Positions 24,698-33,902 of a DNA stretch of 64,000 bases are shown piece by piece. Below the pieces are notes generated by a model that saw nothing but the letters and a program-made list of their open reading frames with translations, was not told the DNA's origin and did no database searches. This DNA is from Pedobacter sp. L105 (GTDB lineage Bacteria > Bacteroidota > Bacteroidia > Sphingobacteriales > Sphingobacteriaceae). Location: NCBI RefSeq assembly GCF_009765875.1, contig NZ_LMUP01000004.1:1155080-1219079 (forward strand). The letters are read 5' to 3'. The stretch's first letter is position 1; each line of letters starts with the position of its first letter. The position numbers were made by a program, and so were the translations under genes.

Positions 24698-25813
24698 ATG
24701 AAAAAACTACTTTATGTACTAGCCGCCGCGCTCTTCTCCCTATCCGCAAAAGCACAGACAAAAAATTACCACCTGGTTATCGGAACCTATACGGCTCCGG
24801 GTGTAAGCAAGGGTATTTATGTCTATGATTTTAATACGGCCAATGCAGAATTTAAGCAGGAAGCTGTAGAGAAGAATGTGATCAATCCAAGCTTTCTAAC
24901 CGTTACCCAGGACAGGAGGTTTGTTTACGCTGTAAACGAAGATGCCGAGCGAAGTATGGTAAGTGCTTTCAGCTTTGATGAGGCCAGTGGTAAATTAGGT
25001 TTTTTAAATCAGCAAAAAGCAGAAGGTACAGATCCCTGTTACCTGATCGCAGACGATAAAAATGTATTGATCGCCAATTACAGCAGCGGAAGCATTGCCG
25101 TGTTTGGTAGAGATGCAAGCGGGGCACTAACACCAGCAAAACAAGTTGTTCAGCATACAGGTTCCAGCATTGACACAGCGAGACAAAAAGGACCGCATGT
25201 GCATATGGTACGTTTTACCCCTGATCATAAATACATCGTATCCAATGACCTTGGAGAAGACAAAGTTTACTTCTATACCTACAATAAAAACGGCGACGAT
25301 AAAGTTCTGGTCTATAAAAACAGTGTGAGTGTAAAAGCTGGCAGGGGACCACGACATATCGTATTTAGTCCCAATGGGAAATTTGCCTACCTGATCCAGG
25401 AATTAAATGCAGATGTAACTGTGTTTAGCTATAATGATGGAAACCTGAAGAAATTACAGGATACCAATCTGGCAACCCCGGGCTTTAAAGGACAAAACGG
25501 TGGTTCAGATATTCAGTTCTCTGCTGACGGAAAATTCCTTTACATCAGTAATAGAGGAGATGCAAATACCATTACCACTTTTGCAGTCGGCCAGAACGGA
25601 AAATTGCTGAGAAAAGGCCAGATGAGTACCGGTGGTAGAGGTCCCAGAGCTTTTGTGATCGACCCAAGCGGCAACTGGTTGTTGATGGGCCACCAGTATA
25701 CCAATGACATTGTCATCTTTAAGCGTAATAAGATCACCGGTGAACTAACCAATACAGGAAGGAAGATAGATATCGGCGCTCCGGTATGTTTCGTCTTTGT
25801 ACCTAAAAAATAA
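24698..25813 (+). CDS. Secreted 6-phosphogluconolactonase-like beta-propeller protein
   Basis: 371 residues from the ATG at 24698, which starts a clear Sec signal peptide (MKKLLYVLAAALFSLSAKAQ); an earlier frame start at 24629 lies within the terminator. The rest is a seven-bladed propeller of the lactonase (Pgl/CMLE-like) family: GTYTAPGVSKGIYVYDF, PSFLTVTQDRRFVYAVNE, GPHVHMVRFTPDHKYIVSNDLGEDKV, GPRHIVFSPNGKFAYLIQE, SDIQFSADGKFLYISNRGDAN and GPRAFVIDPSGNWLLMGHQ-type blades. Because it is exported, a pentose-phosphate role is unlikely and an extracytoplasmic lactone or sugar substrate fits better. Confidence 0.85.
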   Translation: MKKLLYVLAAALFSLSAKAQTKNYHLVIGTYTAPGVSKGIYVYDFNTANAEFKQEAVEKNVINPSFLTVTQDRRFVYAVNEDAERSMVSAFSFDEASGKLGFLNQQKAEGTDPCYLIADDKNVLIANYSSGSIAVFGRDASGALTPAKQVVQHTGSSIDTARQKGPHVHMVRFTPDHKYIVSNDLGEDKVYFYTYNKNGDDKVLVYKNSVSVKAGRGPRHIVFSPNGKFAYLIQELNADVTVFSYNDGNLKKLQDTNLATPGFKGQNGGSDIQFSADGKFLYISNRGDANTITTFAVGQNGKLLRKGQMSTGGRGPRAFVIDPSGNWLLMGHQYTNDIVIFKRNKITGELTNTGRKIDIGAPVCFVFVPKK

Positions 25814-25828
25814 TCTATTTATTATTCA

Positions 25829-25867
25829 GTAAAAAGCCCAGGTAATTAACATTATCTGGGCTTTTTA
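25829..25867. terminator. Bidirectional terminator between the lactonase gene and bshA
   Basis: Stem AAAAAGCCCAGGTAAT / ATTATCTGGGCTTTTT (25831-25846 with 25851-25866) around a 4-base loop; A-run and T-run on the two sides suit both converging genes. Confidence 0.85.
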
Positions 25868-25902
25868 TGTGGTATTCAGTTTTACAGATTGAACAGCTTA
25901 TT

Positions 25903-27072
25903 TTAAAACTGTACTTCTTCAGTGGCAGTTGCCGGGTGAAGCTCCAAATGTTTTGAGATAATCCTGTTATAAAATTCAATGTAATGCGGCAGAATCTTTT
26001 TCAGGTCAAAATCCTGTGCCCTTGTAAAAGCATTTTCCTTAAACTGGTTTAAGACCTCGTCATTTTCAAGAATACTGATTGCTTTTGCCGCCATATCTTC
26101 AACATCACCTACATTACTCATATACCCGCAGAAGCCATCTACATTCAATTCAGGTAAACCGCCCGCATTTGAGCTGATTACAGGAACTTTACAGGCCATT
26201 GCTTCTAATGCAGCCAATCCAAAACTCTCTGTCTCTGAAGGCATCAGAAATAAGTCGGCCACAGATAAAATCTCTTCAATAGCATCCTGTTTACCCAGGA
26301 AACGCACATGATCGCAAATCCCCAGGTCCCTGCAAAGTTGTTCATTGTTCGCACGGTCTGGACCATCCCCTACCATTAATAATTTGGATGGAATCTTTTG
26401 CTGGATTAGTTTAAACATTTCGATCACATCAGCTGTCCGTTTTACCTTGCGGAAATTCGACGTATGGATCAATATCCTTTCATTATTAGGTGCAATAGCT
26501 TTCTTAAAATGATCCTTTGCTTTCAGACTAAACCTGCTAAAATCTATAAAATTGGGGATCACCTCAATTTCATTCGTAATATCGAAATGTTTCTTGGTAT
26601 CTTCTTTCAGGTCATGGGAAACAGTAGTAACCCCATCAGATTTATTGATGGAAAAAGTTACAACAGGTTTATAAGTAGGATCTTTACCTACCAGTGTAAT
26701 ATCCGTTCCATGGAGCGTAGTGACAAAAGGAATATGAATACCATACGTTTCCAGAATCTGCTTTGCCATAAAAGCTGCAGAAGCATGAGGGATAGCATAA
26801 TGTACATGGAGGATATCCAGTTTTTCAAATCTCACCACATCAACCAGTTTACTGGCAAGGGCAGACTCATAAGGAGCATAATCAAATAAAGGATAATCTC
26901 TTACAGAAACCTCATGGTAATACAGGTTAGCTGAGAAAAAATCTAATCTTGCGGGCTGACTGTAAGTAATAAAATGGACCTGATGCCCTTCATCGGCCAG
27001 TGCCTTTCCCAGTTCTGTAGCCACAACACCACTACCGCCAAACGTAGGGTAACAAACAATACCTATTTTCAT
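25903..27072 (-). CDS. bshA: N-acetyl-alpha-D-glucosaminyl L-malate synthase
   Basis: First step of bacillithiol synthesis: transfers GlcNAc from UDP-GlcNAc to L-malate. 389 residues, GT4 fold. The N-terminus MKIGIVCYPTFGGSGVVATELG is the BshA signature, followed by HVHYAIPHA near 91-99, TTLHGTDITLVG near 121-132 and the donor-site motif PSETESFGLAALEAM near 286-300. A hairpin repeat lies 14 nt upstream of its start codon and a second one beyond that. bshB and bshC are not in the window. Confidence 0.93.
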   Translation of the reverse strand: MKIGIVCYPTFGGSGVVATELGKALADEGHQVHFITYSQPARLDFFSANLYYHEVSVRDYPLFDYAPYESALASKLVDVVRFEKLDILHVHYAIPHASAAFMAKQILETYGIHIPFVTTLHGTDITLVGKDPTYKPVVTFSINKSDGVTTVSHDLKEDTKKHFDITNEIEVIPNFIDFSRFSLKAKDHFKKAIAPNNERILIHTSNFRKVKRTADVIEMFKLIQQKIPSKLLMVGDGPDRANNEQLCRDLGICDHVRFLGKQDAIEEILSVADLFLMPSETESFGLAALEAMACKVPVISSNAGGLPELNVDGFCGYMSNVGDVEDMAAKAISILENDEVLNQFKENAFTRAQDFDLKKILPHYIEFYNRIISKHLELHPATATEEVQF

Positions 27073-27086
27073 TAGAGTATATATAG

Positions 27087-27162
27087 TTTTTTAAACGTAA
27101 TAAAGCTTACATGAGCTTATACTCATTATGTTACGCGAGCTCTAAGCTCATATAAGTTTCAT
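27087..27162. repeat. Dispersed hairpin repeat, copy D1
   Basis: T-run, then 17-base arms AAGCTTACATGAGCTTA (27103-27119) and TAAGCTCATATAAGTTT (27143-27159) that pair at 15 of 17 positions, ending TTTCAT. The left arm matches copy B (52420-52432) closely. It is placed 14 nt upstream of the bshA start. Confidence 0.7.
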
Positions 27163-27172
27163 TAGAGAACAA

Positions 27173-27250
27173 TTGTTTTTTATTGGTTATGATTGCTCAT
27201 GATATAATATTCCTTATGATAAGGAGAGCTGAAGATCATGATGCTTTCAT
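27173..27250. repeat. Dispersed hairpin repeat, copy D2
   Basis: TTGTTTTTTATTGGTTATGA 5' end as in copy A; arms 27189-27203 and 27235-27250; ends CTTTCAT. In tandem with D1. From 27251 to 27359 I see only A+T-rich sequence. Confidence 0.6.
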
Positions 27251-27359
27251 TAATATAAATTCTGTACAGTTTTTATAAAACTGTTTTACAATTACAAATT
27301 ACAGCACTTAAGCTGAGCTTTGTGTTAAACAATTGCAATTATTTTGTTGCGTAATGAAA

Positions 27360-27842
27360 TTACTTGCCCATTTCTGCCTGGATTACCAGATACATCTCGT
27401 TAGGTCGTTGTGTACCAATGTAATACTCCAGGCCATCTCTGTCGGTCAACACCACCGCATCCTTACCAGATGAGTAAAAACGAATCGTTCCTTTATGGTG
27501 TAAATTATAAACAGGATTATTAAACAGGTAACTGCTATAGGTATCTTTTCTAACGCTGACAATACTATTCAGGTCGATCTTCACTCTCTTTGCTGTCCAA
27601 AGGCCATCGATAATAATGCTTTTATTCAAAATGGTAATCTTATACTGAATCATAAATAACAGGATGATAGAAATCCCGATGATTCCAAAACCTACCACAA
27701 GGAAAAGATCCTGTGTATTATCGCGGTCCCTTTCATAAACATAGGCACCAAAACAGAACGCCGCCATTAACAGCCGGATACAAATCCTGATGTAATCGCG
27801 CCCAATATATTGTTTCTCCAGAAAAGCGGGCTTACTACTCAT
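27360..27842 (-). CDS. Hypothetical two-helix membrane protein with a PH-like C-terminal part
   Basis: 160 residues. Two hydrophobic segments lie at about 24-38 and 45-66, followed by a beta-rich region (YKITILNKSIIIDGLWTAKRVKIDLNSIVSVRKDTY, then RFYSSGKDAVVLTDRDGLEYYIGTQRPNEM) that resembles bacterial PH domains, in which a strand reads out an amphipathic surface at the membrane. It starts directly after the tilS stop with no gap, so it is co-transcribed with tilS. The function is unknown and the PH resemblance is by pattern only. Confidence 0.6.
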   Translation of the reverse strand: MSSKPAFLEKQYIGRDYIRICIRLLMAAFCFGAYVYERDRDNTQDLFLVVGFGIIGISIILLFMIQYKITILNKSIIIDGLWTAKRVKIDLNSIVSVRKDTYSSYLFNNPVYNLHHKGTIRFYSSGKDAVVLTDRDGLEYYIGTQRPNEMYLVIQAEMGK

Positions 27843-29174
27843 TTAATTAAAATTCTGCTCGAATATAACGACTTTTTTTGTTGTTGAGGTGACTTTATAT
27901 CGATTGTCCTGACGCAGGCCAACTACCCATACTACCTCTCCGTTTCCATTAATCAAAATCGGAACAGCCGACTTTTCCGGAAGAGGAATTTTCTGATCGA
28001 TAAAAAAATCACTCAAGTTTTTATAATTTTTCATCCCTATCGGCATAAAACGGTCACCTTCCTGCCAGCTTCTGATCACCAGCGGAAAGATCAGCTGATC
28101 GGCATCTACAAAAGCTTTATGTTTATTATTTTCAAAAGATAGTTCATCTGAATAGGTTATGATAATAGACTGATTGTTAAGCAGGACATGATGTACTCCA
28201 TGATGAATGATCTTATTAAGACCTGCTGCTGCCGAGATCCTGGTGATGATCATCTCAATTCTGTCAATCGTAATCCGGTGACTGCTACTATAAAATGAAG
28301 TTCCGCTTTGTTTAGTCAGGGAATTCAGTACCTCCTCCAGCACTACTGCTGTGAAATTATAATCTTTTAAGAGTTCAAATAACAGCAGCTTTTTAGGGTT
28401 TAACCTGCCGATTTTCTCCATTGAAATATAAATCCCGTTACCTCTCTCTTCACAAATATCTGATTTCAGCTGAGCTACCACCTGCTGTAATACCAGTTCT
28501 GTCTCTGTAAAACGCTGTATATTTTGCGCAAAGGTATGCTCCAAACTGGGGTTGATCTCCTTTAATTTAGGGATTACATTCAGCCTGATCTTATTTCGCG
28601 CATAAGCAGCACTCCCATTGGAGCTGTCTTCAACAAATGCTAACCCATTGGCGGCAATCAGCTCTTCGATCTGGTTCCGGGAAAGAAAAAGCAAAGGCCT
28701 TACCAGATAATCTCTTTTTGGCAGAATACCATGGAGACCCGAAATTCCGGTACCCCTTACCAGATTAAGCAAAATGGTTTCTATAGCATCATCCTGGTGA
28801 TGGGCAACTGCAATTCGGTCGAAACCTTTCTCTCCCCTTAATTGTTCAAACCAGCGGTACCGAAGGTCGCGGGCAGCCATCTGGGTAGAGATCCTTTGGG
28901 CAGCTGCATACGCTTTGGTATCAAAATGTGTAACATAAAAAGGTACGTCCAATGATGAAGCCAGCTCAAGGACAAACTGCTCATCCCTTTGCGACTCTGC
29001 TCCCCTCAGTTTGAAATTGCAATGTGCAATCCCAAAATTATAACCAGCCTGCTTAAAAAGATGAACCATCAAAACAGAGTCTTTCCCCCCGCTTACAGCC
29101 AGTAAAATTCTGTCTTCCGGATCAAAAAGACTATTCTGATTAACATAATCAATAAAATTCTGTAAGGGTAACAT
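27843..29174 (-). CDS. tilS: tRNA(Ile)-lysidine synthase
   Basis: Converts C34 of tRNA-Ile(CAU) to lysidine so it reads AUA. 443 residues. The PP-loop ATPase motif SGGKDS lies at 28-33; further marks are RDEQF and QHHQDDAIETILLNLVRGTG near 125-143. The middle region is the TilS substrate-binding domain and the C-terminal TilS_C domain has the WQEGDRFMPIGMKNYKNLSDFF-type segment. Essential in most bacteria. It is followed without a gap by a small membrane protein gene. Confidence 0.94.
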   Translation of the reverse strand: MLPLQNFIDYVNQNSLFDPEDRILLAVSGGKDSVLMVHLFKQAGYNFGIAHCNFKLRGAESQRDEQFVLELASSLDVPFYVTHFDTKAYAAAQRISTQMAARDLRYRWFEQLRGEKGFDRIAVAHHQDDAIETILLNLVRGTGISGLHGILPKRDYLVRPLLFLSRNQIEELIAANGLAFVEDSSNGSAAYARNKIRLNVIPKLKEINPSLEHTFAQNIQRFTETELVLQQVVAQLKSDICEERGNGIYISMEKIGRLNPKKLLLFELLKDYNFTAVVLEEVLNSLTKQSGTSFYSSSHRITIDRIEMIITRISAAAGLNKIIHHGVHHVLLNNQSIIITYSDELSFENNKHKAFVDADQLIFPLVIRSWQEGDRFMPIGMKNYKNLSDFFIDQKIPLPEKSAVPILINGNGEVVWVVGLRQDNRYKVTSTTKKVVIFEQNFN

Positions 29175-29302
29175 CTTCCAAAAATATTAATTTTAAGCTG
29201 TCTACTTATTAATATTACAATATAAAAAATATGAATATCAGACAAACTAAACCATGTTAAGTTAGATTATTCAAATAATGACACAAATACCTTACAAAAA
29301 AC

Positions 29303-29310
29303 TAACTTTG
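29303..29310 (+). promoter_or_regulatory. -7 element (TAACTTTG) of the OstA-like gene
   Basis: TAnnTTTG match. A GTG that could start the ORF lies 4 bp downstream at 29315, but the ATG at 29375 gives a better export signal and a 65-nt leader. No TTTG at -33. Confidence 0.45.
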
Positions 29311-29374
29311 CATCGTGCAAAAAATACACACCCACAGTAAACAAAATTTGTTTTCTAACCTTCATGGATTTTTC

Positions 29375-31885
29375 ATGAATTTACTATACACTGCGCCGGG
29401 CAAGATCATGACAGGCTTTCTCCTGTTCTTTTTGTTTTCTTTCCAGCTCTCTGCACAGCAAAAAACTAAAATTATCCTGATCAGCTCATTAAGGAGCCAT
29501 GTGATCACAAAAACAGATATCACTTATCTGAGAAACCCTGTGTTTAAACAGGATAACGCAATTCTTACCTGCGACAGTGCTGTTTTTTATACAGCGAAGA
29601 ATTACTTCGAAGCTTATAATAACGTACATATCAACCAGGCAGATACGATCAATATTTATTCCGACCGCCTTACTTATGATGGAAATGCAAAAATTGCCCA
29701 TTTAACCAGCAATGTACGCCTGATAGATAAAGCCTCTACCTTAACCACCAATACACTGGATTATAACATGTTTACCAAGGTAGGTACCTATGTAGACGGT
29801 GGTAAAATTGTCAATAAAGATGGAACAGTCATTACCAGCAAAAACGGTTATTATTTTGCCAATACCAGGGATGCCTATTTCCGCTACAATGCCGTGGTCG
29901 TTACCGATCAGACAACGATAAAATCTGATACCCTGCGTTACAATACCTTCACCAATCAGGCCTATTTTTACGGCCCCACCAATATTCTGGAAAAAGACGG
30001 CAACCTGTATACAGAAAATGGGGCTTACAATACCAAAACCAATTATGCCTATTTCGGCAAAAACAACCTCTACACCTCAGGCAGCCGATCATTGAAAGGA
30101 GATAGTTTATACTATGATGGTGTTGCCGGTTACGGTAAGGCTGTTAAAAATATTTTATTCAGGGATACGGTAGATAAGATGATCATGCGGGGACAGCTGG
30201 GTTATTATTACAAAGCAGACGAGCGAACCCTGGTGACCAGGAATGCCTATGCAGGGATGGGTACCAGCGATTCCATTATGGTGAACACGGTTAAACAGCC
30301 CGATAGTTTATGGCTGGGCGCAGATACCCTGGAAACGCAAATGGTCTTACTAAAAACTGTTAAAGTATTGAAAGGGCCGGCAATAAAAAAAGACAACGAA
30401 CTCGGCGAAGAAGAACGTGATGGTACCGTATTTGGCAAAGGCAAAAAAGCTAAAGTAGGTGCTGCAACAAAAAAACCTGGAGGGCCACCCGCAAATGGCA
30501 AAAAGCCACCTGCAAAAATACCTCCTCCTGCTCCGCCCAAACTAAAAAAAGATAGTCTGGTAAAGGACAGTTTGTCTATGAAGAAAGTCGATTCATTAGG
30601 CAAAGTAAATAGCTTTGCGCTCAAAAAACCAGATTCACTGTCAAAAAAGGCGATCCCCATACTCAATAAGGATAGCCTGAAGGCGAATACTCTCAAAGCG
30701 AAGAAAATTACCGCTAAAAGCAAATCCAGGTCAAACAAGAAAACACAGCAACTGGAAGAGGTGGTGCAGTTTGCTTTTCCCATCCCGGAACAGCCAACTA
30801 TTCCTATTCCGAAACAACTGGTGCTCACGCCTTTATATGCGCACAAACAACGTAGTGCCGCCAAAAAACCAGGTGTTAAAAAACAGGCAGACACGCCAAA
30901 ACAATTGGGGCCAGCAAAACAGCCGGACGCTACAAAACAGCTGGGCCTTAAGTCAACCACGGTAAAGGACAGTCTGCCCATTAACCCGCTGGATACCATG
31001 CGGACAAGGGTGATCAAAGCTTACCATCATGTAAACGTATTTAAAACGAACATGCAGGCCAAGTCAGACTCGCTGTATTACACAGGTGCAGATTCTACTT
31101 TGCGTTGGTACCGCGATCCGATCATGTGGTCTGAAGGTTCCCAGCAAACAGGAGATACCATTTATTTGCAATTGAGAAACAAAAAACTGAACTCTGTACA
31201 GATCATCCACAATGCATTTGCCGTCAATGTAGAGCCCGATTCTGCTAAATATAACCAGGTGAAAGGAAAAATGATCACCGGCTTCTTCAAAGACGGAAGA
31301 CTAAGTCGTATGTATGTAGATGGAAATGCAGAAACCGTATATTTCACCAAAACTGAAGACGGAAAAAAATACGATAAAATGAATCAGACCATCAGCAGCA
31401 GGTTGAAGATCGTTTTCAATGGTAGCGACATTAAAGACGTTGTTCCGATCAAAGATGTAGAAGGGGCAACAACACCTGTAGCAGATCTTAAAAAAGACGT
31501 AATTTTAACAGGCTTTCTGTGGAAGCCTGAACTCAGGCCGAGGTCAAAACGAGATATTACCAATCCGAAAAAGATCATTAAACCTAAAGATCCTGCAGCC
31601 AAAACCGATGTAAAAGGATTGGTTAAAGATTTGAAGAAAGCCCTGCCTAAAGGTTTACCAAAAGGACTGCCTAAAGGGACAAATCCGGGAACGGTTAAAT
31701 CAATGGCCACTCAGCTTCCAAATCAGGCTGGTATGATCAAACAGCTGACTAAAAAGGCAGATTCACTGAACTTACAGAAAATCATTCCTCCCAGCCTGAT
31801 CGATACTGCTGTAAAAGCTATGCCCAAATTGATTAAAAAAGCAGACTCTTTGTCTAAAGCGCCTTCTCCTTTAAAAAGTGAATAA
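29375..31885 (+). CDS. OstA/LptA-like envelope biogenesis protein
   Basis: 836 residues from the ATG at 29375 (a start at 29408 is also possible; both precede a signal ending SFQLSAQ). Residues about 40-300 are an OstA-like beta-jellyroll region, with repeated 'sequence - strand - turn' units such as [28 protein letters not shown] and [17 protein letters not shown], the LptA/LptD-N fold that shuttles LPS across the periplasm. A Lys/Pro-rich linker (about 345-530) interrupts it, then OstA-like units resume near 555-690 ([17 protein letters not shown]). A C-terminal [10 protein letters not shown] segment follows. The end overlaps the convergent rdgB by 32 bp. Confidence 0.8.
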   Translation: MNLLYTAPGKIMTGFLLFFLFSFQLSAQQKTKIILISSLRSHVITKTDITYLRNPVFKQDNAILTCDSAVFYTAKNYFEAYNNVHINQADTINIYSDRLTYDGNAKIAHLTSNVRLIDKASTLTTNTLDYNMFTKVGTYVDGGKIVNKDGTVITSKNGYYFANTRDAYFRYNAVVVTDQTTIKSDTLRYNTFTNQAYFYGPTNILEKDGNLYTENGAYNTKTNYAYFGKNNLYTSGSRSLKGDSLYYDGVAGYGKAVKNILFRDTVDKMIMRGQLGYYYKADERTLVTRNAYAGMGTSDSIMVNTVKQPDSLWLGADTLETQMVLLKTVKVLKGPAIKKDNELGEEERDGTVFGKGKKAKVGAATKKPGGPPANGKKPPAKIPPPAPPKLKKDSLVKDSLSMKKVDSLGKVNSFALKKPDSLSKKAIPILNKDSLKANTLKAKKITAKSKSRSNKKTQQLEEVVQFAFPIPEQPTIPIPKQLVLTPLYAHKQRSAAKKPGVKKQADTPKQLGPAKQPDATKQLGLKSTTVKDSLPINPLDTMRTRVIKAYHHVNVFKTNMQAKSDSLYYTGADSTLRWYRDPIMWSEGSQQTGDTIYLQLRNKKLNSVQIIHNAFAVNVEPDSAKYNQVKGKMITGFFKDGRLSRMYVDGNAETVYFTKTEDGKKYDKMNQTISSRLKIVFNGSDIKDVVPIKDVEGATTPVADLKKDVILTGFLWKPELRPRSKRDITNPKKIIKPKDPAAKTDVKGLVKDLKKALPKGLPKGLPKGTNPGTVKSMATQLPNQAGMIKQLTKKADSLNLQKIIPPSLIDTAVKAMPKLIKKADSLSKAPSPLKSE

Positions 31886-32435
31886 GCTTGCGCATGGCTA
31901 TAGCACGGTGACTGATCTCATTTTTCTGTGACATGCTCATTTCGGCAAAAGTCTGTTCATAGCCATCTGGTTGAAAAACGGGGTCATAACCAAAGCCGTT
32001 TCCGCCGGTTGGGGTTTTTCGGATAGTGCCATTTACGGTACCTTCAAAAAGAAAACGCTCTCCGTTTTGGATCAGTGAAACTACTGTTCTGAAACGTGCT
32101 TTCCTGTTCTTCTCCCCTTCCAGTTTTTGCAACACCAGGCGAAGGTTGGCCTCATCACCTCTTTCCCCGGCATATCTGGCAGAATATATTCCCGGCTCAT
32201 TATTTAAAGCCTCAACTTCGAGTCCGCTGTCGTCAGCAAAGCAGTCCAGATGAAAGTTTTCGGCAACAAAACTGCTTTTTAATTCTGCATTACCGGCAAA
32301 GCTATCCGCGGTTTCAGGTATATCTGTCGTGCAGCCAATGTCCTTTAAATTTAACACCTCATATTCACCCGAAAGCAAAGTACGCACCTCCTCTGTTTTA
32401 TGCTGATTATTTGTAGCAAATACTAGTTTTTTCAT
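31854..32435 (-). CDS. rdgB: dITP/XTP pyrophosphatase (non-canonical purine NTPase)
   Basis: Removes deaminated purine nucleotides (dITP, dXTP) from the nucleotide pool. 193 residues. Ham1/RdgB motifs: [12 protein letters not shown] at 5-16, [13 protein letters not shown] near 66-78, [11 protein letters not shown] near 81-91, [11 protein letters not shown] near 149-159 and [10 protein letters not shown] near 176-185. Cytosolic dimer. The hairpin repeat module at 32459 lies 23 nt upstream of the start codon. The 3' end is antisense to the end of the OstA-like gene. Confidence 0.95.
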   Translation of the reverse strand: MKKLVFATNNQHKTEEVRTLLSGEYEVLNLKDIGCTTDIPETADSFAGNAELKSSFVAENFHLDCFADDSGLEVEALNNEPGIYSARYAGERGDEANLRLVLQKLEGEKNRKARFRTVVSLIQNGERFLFEGTVNGTIRKTPTGGNGFGYDPVFQPDGYEQTFAEMSMSQKNEISHRAIAMRKLIHFLKEKAL

Positions 32436-32458
32436 CAGTAAATATTTGTTTTATCTTA

Positions 32459-32509
32459 GTATTTATTATTTTTTTTTAATGCTTTCCAGCTGCCTGCGGC
32501 AGTTTCATT
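32459..32509. repeat. Dispersed hairpin repeat, copy E
   Basis: AGTATTTATT, T-run, AATG, then CTGCC-TGC-GGCAG hairpin (32490-32502), ending GTTTCATTTT. The same module (AGTATTTATT ... AGCTGC ... GGC.GTTT) occurs at 56964-57009. The stretch 32510-32627 shows a few AGCTC boxes and nothing else. Confidence 0.6.
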
Positions 32510-32627
32510 TTCGATAAAGCTGTCATTACTATCTTTTCCATGGGCTCTTATTGCTTTTATATAAATTCAAGAGCTCAAAAAGCTCAGTTTCTAACTGTTT
32601 GCAGGTTCTATACTGATGATGGTCTAA

Positions 32628-33140
32628 TCATATAGAAAGTTGTTTCAGGCTGCCCCATAAAGTTTTTTTCCCCTGCAGGTCGTCGGCAAGCGTATCCAGG
32701 TTTCCCGAAAAAATCAGCTGCGTGGTTCCTACAAGGTGGACAACATGATGGGCATGTTCACCCAGGCCCAACTGTACGGGTGCAACGCCAAAAACTAAAG
32801 AAAGCTTACTGGAAAAGAAACTGGTTAGCTCTGAAAATGTTGCATTTTCATAAGTGATATAGTTCAGCAAGGCAAAATCATTGGCTGTTAACTGCAGGGC
32901 CTTCACAATGTTCCGCAACAACTCCCTGCCCTTTTCTGTACTGACATCATTGTTTGCGTCATTAACCAGGATCAGAATATTCTTTTCATTTTTACCCAGC
33001 GATTTAAATACCCTCGGCACTGCTGCTTTTACTTCAGGCAGGCTAACTGCAGGTGTAACATCCGGAGTGCTGACCAGATAAATATCCTCATTAAAAAACA
33101 GACGTAACGCTTCGGCACTGGTGGTGAGTTGATCGCCCAT
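32628..33140 (-). CDS. Conserved hypothetical protein, possibly DNA polymerase III psi-like
   Basis: 170 residues, alpha/beta. Strands NILILVND, FALLNYITYENATF and KLSLVFGVAP alternate with helices, and the C-terminus reads IFSGNLDTLADDLQGKKTLWGSLKQLS. That C-terminal pattern (L..L..D...K..LW..L) and the uracil-glycosylase-like alternation remind me of HolD-like psi subunits, but this is recognition by shape with no characterised homologue I can name. It stands alone between rdgB and a divergent SurA-like gene. Confidence 0.5.
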   Translation of the reverse strand: MGDQLTTSAEALRLFFNEDIYLVSTPDVTPAVSLPEVKAAVPRVFKSLGKNEKNILILVNDANNDVSTEKGRELLRNIVKALQLTANDFALLNYITYENATFSELTSFFSSKLSLVFGVAPVQLGLGEHAHHVVHLVGTTQLIFSGNLDTLADDLQGKKTLWGSLKQLSI

Positions 33141-33250
33141 GAATGATGTGTTTTTGGGAAATAAATTTTGTGTTAAAATTAGTTAAATATCCTATTATAG
33201 TGCCTTAATTTATTACTTTTATACCTTAAAACTACCATAGTTAAATCTCT

Positions 33251-33838
33251 GTGAGAAAAACCTGCTGTCTTATTATTCTCTGTTTTTTCTATTTCGGTAC
33301 TGTCGCACAAAGCGTTGCTGTAATAAACGGCAATCCCATCAGCCAGAAAGAATTTGTATGGGTCTATAAAAAACACCGTCCGGGGAATCTTAAACCGACT
33401 ATGTCAGATCTAATTTCCTTCCTGAATATATATATTGATTTTAAACTGAAGGTACAGGATGCCCGCGAATCAGGACTGGATAAGGACAGCACTTACATTT
33501 CAGATACTAACAATTATCAGGAAGCCCTCCTTGCTGCGGTGCCACCTGAAGCCAGAAAAGCCGACTATTCACTGGTGATCAACGAATACAGGGAAGCGGT
33601 TTTACTGTTCAATATCTCGCAGATTAAGATATGGGACCGGATTGAAGACAACGAAGATACCATCCATGAATATTATACAGCACACCCGGACCTCTATGCT
33701 AATCAGACTTACGATGATGCTAAAAGCGAAGTAACTGCCGATTACCAGAAAAAAATGGAGTGCGATTGGGTAACCTCATTAAGAGAAAAATATAAAATCA
33801 CCATAGATCAGGATGTCCTGAGAAAGCTAATCAGATAA
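33251..33838 (+). CDS. SurA-like protein lacking the parvulin domain
   Basis: 195 residues from a GTG; no other in-frame start keeps the signal peptide (MRKTCCLIILCFFYFGTVAQ). The N-terminal part (about 22-115) is the SurA/PpiD chaperone segment seen in Bacteroidota parvulins: VINGNPISQKEFVWVYKKH, then LNIYIDFKLKVQDARESGLDKDSTY. The C-terminal part (118-195: LLFNISQIKIWDRIEDNEDTIHEYYTAHPDLY) corresponds to the region flanking the parvulin domains in full-length homologues, while the parvulin domains are missing. It precedes surA by 64 bp on the same strand and could be a chaperone-only partner. Confidence 0.7.
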   Translation: MRKTCCLIILCFFYFGTVAQSVAVINGNPISQKEFVWVYKKHRPGNLKPTMSDLISFLNIYIDFKLKVQDARESGLDKDSTYISDTNNYQEALLAAVPPEARKADYSLVINEYREAVLLFNISQIKIWDRIEDNEDTIHEYYTAHPDLYANQTYDDAKSEVTADYQKKMECDWVTSLREKYKITIDQDVLRKLIR

Positions 33839-33866
33839 TACAGCCTTACAAATCATTGAATAATAG

Positions 33867-33874
33867 TAAATTTG
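33867..33874 (+). promoter_or_regulatory. -7 element (TAAATTTG) of surA
   Basis: TAnnTTTG match 28 nt upstream of the surA ATG at 33903, so surA may be transcribed separately from the preceding gene. Confidence 0.4.
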
Positions 33875-33902
33875 CAAATAAAATATAATTGAAGAAAATA
33901 TA

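Noticed and set aside
30247..31017. Open minus-strand frame of 256 codons inside the OstA-like gene.
   Set aside because: It is a shadow of the Lys/Pro-rich linker; composition (Ser, Phe, Leu, Cys-rich) is typical of the reverse of a lysine/proline/alanine-rich sequence, and there is no promoter or supported start.
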